Below are positions 6,137 through 9,823 of a DNA stretch of 9,823 nucleotides, in pieces; position 1 is the stretch's first letter, and the number at the start of each line of letters is the position of its first letter. This DNA is from JANRLJ01 sp034437895. GTDB taxonomy: Bacteria > Chloroflexota > Anaerolineae > Aggregatilineales > Phototrophicaceae. The stretch spans positions 1 to 9,823 of the forward strand of contig DAOTTO010000286.1 in assembly GCA_034437895.1 (NCBI GenBank), given 5' to 3'. Both the position numbers and the translations under genes were made by a program. The notes beneath the pieces were generated by a model that ran no database searches, had not been told where the DNA came from, and worked only from the letters and a program-made list of their open reading frames with translations.

Positions 6137-6817
6137 TTATTCTTCTCTTAGCACATAACCCACACCGCGTACTGTGTGAATTAAGCGTGTTTCTGTTTCC
6201 GATTCAGTTTTTTGGCGCAAATAGCGCACGTAGACTTCGATAATATTGCTTTCGCCGCCAAAGTCATAACCCCACACGCGATCAAAAATCACGTCGCGTG
6301 TCAGCACTTGGCGCGGATTCCGCATGAACAATTCCAGCAGTTCATATTCTTTCGCCGTCAGGTCAATGGCACGCTCGGCACGATGGGCGCGATGCGTCCC
6401 TGTATCAAGCGTTAGATCGGCGAAGCGCAGCACTTCGGGACGGCTGGTGGGGGTTGATCGGCGAAACAATGCCCTTACTCGCGCCATCAGTTCATCGACT
6501 GAAAACGGCTTGACTAAATAATCATCCGCGCCGGCATCTAACCCCGTTACGCGATCATTGATGTCGTCTTTCGCCGTCAGCATCAAGACGGGGACTTCGC
6601 TGGCAGCCCGCAGCCGCTTGCAAACTTCTAGCCCATCAATACCCGGCAGCATCCAATCCAAGATCACCAGATCAGGCGGATTATCACGGGCGATAGCCAA
6701 TCCGGTTTGTCCATCCCGTGCGACATTCACGCGATAGCCTTCATAAATAAGGCCACGCTCGATAAATTGTGCGATTCTAGCCTCGTCTTCAATGACGAGA
6801 ATACGTTCACCAGTCAT
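6137..6817 (-). CDS. Two-component response regulator, OmpR/PhoB family
   Basis: The 226-residue protein is a transcription factor switched by phosphorylation from the kinase encoded 98 bp downstream. The receiver domain (about 4-118) has the acidic pocket E10/D11, the phospho-acceptor D54 in LVILDWMLPG, T81 in LMLTAKD and K103 in YLVKPFS. The C-terminal winged helix (about 128-224) shows LTAKEYELLELFMRNPRQVLTRDVIFDRVWGYDF, and ends in the family signature IHTVRGVGYVLR. Length and residues are all normal. The ATG at 6817 is preceded by AGGTAAG about ten bases upstream. The gene lies 105 bp after the stop of the large propeller gene on the same strand, with no terminator visible in that gap, so co-transcription from further upstream is possible. 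Its target genes cannot be read from the sequence. Confidence 0.96.
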   Translation of the reverse strand: MTGERILVIEDEARIAQFIERGLIYEGYRVNVARDGQTGLAIARDNPPDLVILDWMLPGIDGLEVCKRLRAASEVPVLMLTAKDDINDRVTGLDAGADDYLVKPFSVDELMARVRALFRRSTPTSRPEVLRFADLTLDTGTHRAHRAERAIDLTAKEYELLELFMRNPRQVLTRDVIFDRVWGYDFGGESNIIEVYVRYLRQKTESETETRLIHTVRGVGYVLREE

Positions 6818-6922
6818 GTGTTTTCTTACCTCGTGCGTCCCAAAGGATAGGTCTTCATGATGAATATCTTACATGCGTTGCATTAGAGCAACTTAAATGT
6901 GTTTAACAATGTTATGCGTTTT

Positions 6923-8890
6923 TTATGATTCGCCCCATTTAAAATCCGTCACTGTTGGTGGCAGTGCCAGCGAAAGCGCTGTTCCTGCCGAACCGTCGTA
7001 TATCACCAGTGTGCCGCTGGTCGCGCCGGATTGAGCATAACCCGCGATGAAATTCCCGTCTGGTGAAAGCTGCGGCTGACCCAAAAAGCCAATAATGCCT
7101 AAATCCGTTAACCCACCGCCCGCGAGAGGCGTTTCATAGAGGCGCAGCGGTGCGGAGCCTTGCGTAGGCAATGAACCCTCGATCACGCGCAGCAGACCGG
7201 AGTCGGTGGTTTGGCTGTCGATGATGCGTCCGACTAACGTCAGGGCGGAGCCGGTGGTAGCCTGCGGCATAAGTGGATCAACCAGATAAATCGAATTACC
7301 GACGCTATCAACCGCCAATAAGCGCCCATCCGATCCCCATTCGCCGCCAACATAACCGCCCAACGTGAGCAGTTCGCCGGAAGCAAGATCGTAAAGCTGG
7401 AGTTCGGTATCATCGCCAATCGTCACGGTGACGAGCAGCGCATTAATATTGGTCGCAAACTGGGGATGCCTGTAAATTGTCCCGGCGCTGCTGCCTAGTG
7501 TGGGGCTAGTTTGTGCGACGGCGGATGCCTCTTCCGTCGAGTCGGATGAAGCGTTATTTTCCGCCTCAGTAGAACGGATGAAAATGCCGTTATCAGTCGT
7601 ATAGGCCAACGTCGCCCCATCCGGGCTGATCGCCACTTCACGGGCGGAAGCATCTACCGCTGCTAAGGCGATTGCTTCGGTGGAATTACCTTCCAAGCCT
7701 ACTAACCAAATTTCGCCTGCGCTAAGATAAACAAGCGCGTTATTTGAAATCGCGTAATCGGCAACATCTTCTTCAGCACTTGTCATCGGCATCGCAGGTA
7801 AGCCATTTTGTGGCAAGCGCCAGATTTGCAAGAATCCAGTGCCATCAACCGCACGGAAATACCCATCAACGCTCAAAGTAAAACTGGTGACAGTCGGCGG
7901 CCTCGGCGCACCCCACCCATAGGCGACAGCATCCGTGACAGGCAGCACAAATCCTTCGCCCGTTGTCGGCAGCACGAGCGCAATCGCCCCGCCTCGGAAC
8001 GCGATCATCAAGTTGCCGCCGGGTGCCCAGCGCACATCATTTAAATCCACCGGAGCCGCGCTGCGTTCAGCAGGTGTGAGTGACCCATCAGCATTGGTGG
8101 TAAATGTCTGGAAGAAATCGAAGGGCTGACCGTCAATCGTCTCTCGCGCAAAAGCCACAAGTGAACCGTCCACGCCCTGAGCGCCTCGTAAGGCCGGGAG
8201 CGCGTAAACGACATCGGGCGGGGTCAGTGGCGTTTGAAAATTGGCGTTGCCCACGTCCATCATAATGAGACCGCCTTCTGCCGGGGCGAATACAAAGCGT
8301 GTATTATCTAACCAGACCAACCCAATCGACGATGGGAGGGCGCTCGTCAAAGTCATGCTTGTTCCATCGCGGCGGTAAATCCACCAGATGTTCCCCTCTG
8401 CCTCTGCTGCCAGATAGGTTCCGTTGAGCGACCAGACCAGATTTTTAAGCGGACTAACAGCAATATCGGTAAACGTGCCGCCGGGAAAATAGACTCGCGC
8501 TCCGTAGAGCGTGGTATAAGCCAGCGCATCACCCGTTGGAGTCCATGCCATTGTGTCACCCTGCCCGCGAATCGCAGGGACATCCGCTGTCGCACCTTCC
8601 ACTTGGACGACGCTGGATACATCAGTTGAAAGCCGCAGCAGATACAGCCCTTCTTCTGTACGATAGCCCATCCAATCACCATCCGGCGCGATGGCGAAAT
8701 CCAGCACGAAGCCGCCCTCCGGTGTAATCGTCGTCACGCCTGCCGCACCGATGCCGTAGCGCTGTACCTCGCCGCTGTTGAGCAGTACATAAAATTCCGT
8801 CGGCAGGTTTAAGCCATCTTCCTGCGCTAAACTTGTCGCAGAAACAATCCCTAGCAAAAAAAGAATGATCGCATAAAAGCATTTTTTCAT
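6923..8890 (-). CDS. Large secreted beta-propeller protein of unknown function
   Basis: The 655-residue product starts with a clear signal peptide, MKKCFYAIILFLLGIVSATSLA, with likely cleavage after Ala22. The mature part consists of WD40/TolB-like (PD40) strands from end to end. Recurrent turns of the S-P-D-G type are followed by L-A-Y strands: AIAPDGDWMGY, AWTPTGDALAY, VWSLNGTYLAA, RWAPGGNLMIA, AISPDGATLAY, WGSDGRLLAV, QLSPDGNFIAG. I estimate twelve or so blades, enough for two propellers. A Ser/Glu/Ala-rich low-complexity stretch at about 442-470 (ASSDSTEEASA) may be a linker or loop. There is no catalytic motif, lipobox or membrane anchor at the C terminus. ATG 8890 is preferred to an in-frame start at 8920 because AGGAGA (8899-8904) lies eight bases before it and the signal peptide begins there. 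A role in binding or sensing outside the cell is inference from the fold and export signal. Confidence 0.88.
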   Translation of the reverse strand: MKKCFYAIILFLLGIVSATSLAQEDGLNLPTEFYVLLNSGEVQRYGIGAAGVTTITPEGGFVLDFAIAPDGDWMGYRTEEGLYLLRLSTDVSSVVQVEGATADVPAIRGQGDTMAWTPTGDALAYTTLYGARVYFPGGTFTDIAVSPLKNLVWSLNGTYLAAEAEGNIWWIYRRDGTSMTLTSALPSSIGLVWLDNTRFVFAPAEGGLIMMDVGNANFQTPLTPPDVVYALPALRGAQGVDGSLVAFARETIDGQPFDFFQTFTTNADGSLTPAERSAAPVDLNDVRWAPGGNLMIAFRGGAIALVLPTTGEGFVLPVTDAVAYGWGAPRPPTVTSFTLSVDGYFRAVDGTGFLQIWRLPQNGLPAMPMTSAEEDVADYAISNNALVYLSAGEIWLVGLEGNSTEAIALAAVDASAREVAISPDGATLAYTTDNGIFIRSTEAENNASSDSTEEASAVAQTSPTLGSSAGTIYRHPQFATNINALLVTVTIGDDTELQLYDLASGELLTLGGYVGGEWGSDGRLLAVDSVGNSIYLVDPLMPQATTGSALTLVGRIIDSQTTDSGLLRVIEGSLPTQGSAPLRLYETPLAGGGLTDLGIIGFLGQPQLSPDGNFIAGYAQSGATSGTLVIYDGSAGTALSLALPPTVTDFKWGES

Positions 8891-8898
8891 AAATTGAG

Positions 8899-8904
8899 TC
8901 TCCT
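8899..8904 (-). promoter_or_regulatory. Ribosome binding site of the large propeller gene
   Basis: The minus strand reads AGGAGA, a near-perfect Shine-Dalgarno sequence eight bases from the ATG at 8890. It would lie inside the coding sequence if the upstream in-frame start at 8920 were used, so it fixes the shorter reading. Confidence 0.75.
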
Positions 8905-8964
8905 GTTTTGTTTGAACCACTAAGCCACCAAAATAATGCGAATAATTAGAACCGATTCATGATT

Positions 8965-8985
8965 TCAGCAGTCAGCCTTCAGCAG
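8965..8985 (-). repeat. GCTGA-word cluster, left copy
   Basis: Read on the minus strand, the 21 bases contain three GCTGA words spaced 7-8 bases apart (CTGCTGAAGGCTGACTGCTGA). It is a short, degenerate tandem repeat of a kind that often fills gaps between genes in Chloroflexota; the taxonomic link is from general knowledge. Confidence 0.45.
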
Positions 8986-9010
8986 ACCTCATATCGTGCT
9001 TCTATCAAAA

Positions 9011-9110
9011 CCTATTTGATTAGAAGTTACGCAGTTCAGCATGATTTTCCGTAGGGACGACTCGGCGAGTCGCCCCTACAAAACCAATTAACTGCGAAGT
9101 CCTATTTGAT
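9011..9110. mobile_element. MITE-like insertion with 10-bp direct repeats
   Basis: CCTATTTGAT occurs at 9011-9020 and again, identical, at 9101-9110; the match ends exactly at both sides. Such flanking repeats are the mark of target-site duplication. The 80 bases between them (9021-9100) carry an inverted pair near their ends, CGCAGTT (9030-9036) and AACTGCG (9090-9096), and a long palindrome in the middle. The ends are not symmetrical: the left arm starts nine bases from its direct repeat and the right arm ends four bases from its own. No coding capacity exists, so any movement would need a transposase supplied elsewhere. The element is too small to assign to an insertion-sequence family from sequence alone. 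Confidence 0.6.
9051..9079. repeat. 29-bp palindrome inside the MITE-like element
   Basis: GTAGGGACGACTC (9051-9063) pairs with GAGTCGCCCCTAC (9067-9079) around a GGC loop: 13 positions with a single A-C mismatch. GTAGGGGCGA...TCGCCCCTAC palindromes are dispersed in many copies in various bacterial genomes, from general knowledge. It has no T-tract and is far from a gene end, so it is not a terminator of either neighbour. Confidence 0.75.
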
Positions 9111-9168
9111 CTACCATTTTCTAGGCTTGGTGTTCGATTTCTCACAAACCCACTTATTTTGCTCACAA

Positions 9169-9191
9169 CTGATTGCTGATGGCTGAAAGCT
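9169..9191 (+). repeat. GCTGA-word cluster, right copy
   Basis: The 23 bases contain CTGATT, GCTGAT, GGCTGAAA and GCT words in a row, the same degenerate pattern as at 8965-8985 but on the opposite strand. The two clusters lie on either side of the MITE-like element, about 27 and 59 bases from its direct repeats. Confidence 0.45.
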
Positions 9192-9241
9192 AATTCTAGC
9201 AGGAATTGTGATCTCGCGTGAAGCGGGGTAAACTGCCCGGC

Positions 9242-9823
9242 ATGGATAATCATTTCCCCACACTTTTACCCGGCGCAGAGCCATTGTTCTATCGGGGCAG
9301 CACTATTGGCTGCTTACTCCTGCACGGCCTCACCGCCGCGCCCTATGAGGTCGCGTGGATGGGGCAGCATCTCGCCGCGCAAGGGCTGACGGTGTGTGTG
9401 CCGCGTTTAGCCGGACACGGCGCGGATTTTCGCCTGTTGCAGCGGACGCGCTGGCAGGATTGGTACTTAAGCGCGTTGGATGGCTACCATTTGCTTAAAA
9501 CGCAGTGTGATACGATTTTTGTCGCGGGATTATCGACAGGCGGCTTACTCACGCTGGCTTTGAGCGCTCATGTCGCTGTGGACGGCTTGATCGTGATGGC
9601 TGCGCCCGTGTCGATTCCGCAGTCGGAGCGCACTTTAGCGCTGGCGCGTTGGCTCAAGTTCGCCCGGCCTTTTATTGATTTGCCCGATACCACCGACTTC
9701 CCGCAGCGCTTACGGGCGGAACAAGCGCGGCGCGGCGAACCGGAACGCGGGCGAGTCCGGTATGATCGTTGGGCGACACGGGCGTTGCAAGAATTTCATG
9801 CGTTGATGTCGGCTGCCGAAATC
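9242..9823 (+). CDS. Alpha/beta hydrolase, carboxylesterase or monoacylglycerol-lipase type, N-terminal part
   Basis: The frame runs from ATG 9242 to the end of the window, 194 codons with no stop, so the 3' part is missing. The protein shows the oxyanion-side motif LLLHGLTAAPYE (25-36), VPRLAGHG (53-60), and the nucleophile elbow GLSTGG (96-101) with Ser98 as the catalytic serine. WQDWYLSALDGY sits before the elbow as in Est30-like carboxylesterases and monoacylglycerol lipases, which hydrolyse short esters or glycerides. The acid and histidine of the triad would lie past the right edge and cannot be checked. The elbow has Thr where most relatives have Met (GLSMGG). No signal peptide is seen, so it is probably cytoplasmic. 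A GTG at 9218 in frame, with AGGAA at 9201-9205, could instead be the start and would add eight residues. Confidence 0.88.
   Translation, partial: MDNHFPTLLPGAEPLFYRGSTIGCLLLHGLTAAPYEVAWMGQHLAAQGLTVCVPRLAGHGADFRLLQRTRWQDWYLSALDGYHLLKTQCDTIFVAGLSTGGLLTLALSAHVAVDGLIVMAAPVSIPQSERTLALARWLKFARPFIDLPDTTDFPQRLRAEQARRGEPERGRVRYDRWATRALQEFHALMSAAEI

Larger units (their letters stand above)
8891..9217. other. Non-coding divergent intergenic region
   Basis: About 330 bases separate the leftward propeller gene from the rightward hydrolase gene, so promoters for both should lie here, although I see no convincing -35/-10 pair. The stretch holds, in order, a ribosome-binding site, a CCACTAAGCCACC segment (8917-8929) that resembles degenerate intergenic repeat debris, a GCTGA-word cluster, an 80-bp insertion bounded by direct repeats, and a second GCTGA-word cluster in the opposite orientation. 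A minus-strand open frame at 9020-9253 runs through the insertion and is not credible as a gene. Confidence 0.7.

Noticed and set aside
9020..9253. 77-codon minus-strand open frame
   Set aside because: It runs through the MITE-like element and repeat clusters and overlaps the hydrolase start; it has no plausible start context.

Overview
The window looks like chromosomal DNA from a Chloroflexota bacterium, possibly Anaerolineae. This is an inference from three things: an actinobacterial-type inositol-3-phosphate synthase, several secreted beta-propeller proteins of no known function, and intergenic debris made of short GCTGA-type words and a GTAGGG...CCCTAC palindrome. No rRNA, tRNA, CRISPR array, complete insertion sequence or phage gene is visible. 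Coding density is high and genes lie on both strands.

Layout from left to right. (1) Positions 1-418, minus: the N-terminal part of a DNA methyltransferase, cut by the window edge, with an extended -10 promoter just upstream. (2) 526-1650, minus: inositol-3-phosphate synthase with its own terminator at 471-499. (3) 1924-2307, plus: a small cytoplasmic protein I cannot name. (4) 2475-3095, plus: a cytoplasmic sulfite-oxidase-like molybdopterin oxidoreductase, followed by a strong terminator that may serve both convergent genes. (5) 3252-8890, all minus: in transcription order, a secreted multi-repeat beta-propeller protein, an OmpR/PhoB-type response regulator, its HAMP-containing histidine kinase, a terminator, and then a secreted or anchored seven-bladed WD40 protein with its own likely promoter. 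(6) 8891-9217: a non-coding stretch carrying a small MITE-like insertion with 10-bp direct repeats. (7) 9242-9823, plus: the N-terminal part of an alpha/beta hydrolase (carboxylesterase or monoacylglycerol-lipase type), cut by the right edge.

The regulator and kinase form a normal two-component pair: the kinase senses something outside the membrane through a domain of about 130 residues, and the regulator binds DNA. The propeller genes on either side, both for exported proteins, may be partners or targets of this pair, but that rests only on position. The methyltransferase, inositol synthase, molybdoenzyme and hydrolase look like independent housekeeping or accessory genes. I see no convincing evidence of a wholly new system. 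The items most worth a second look are the MITE-like insertion, the kinase/propeller neighbourhood, and the inverted repeat between regulator and kinase.
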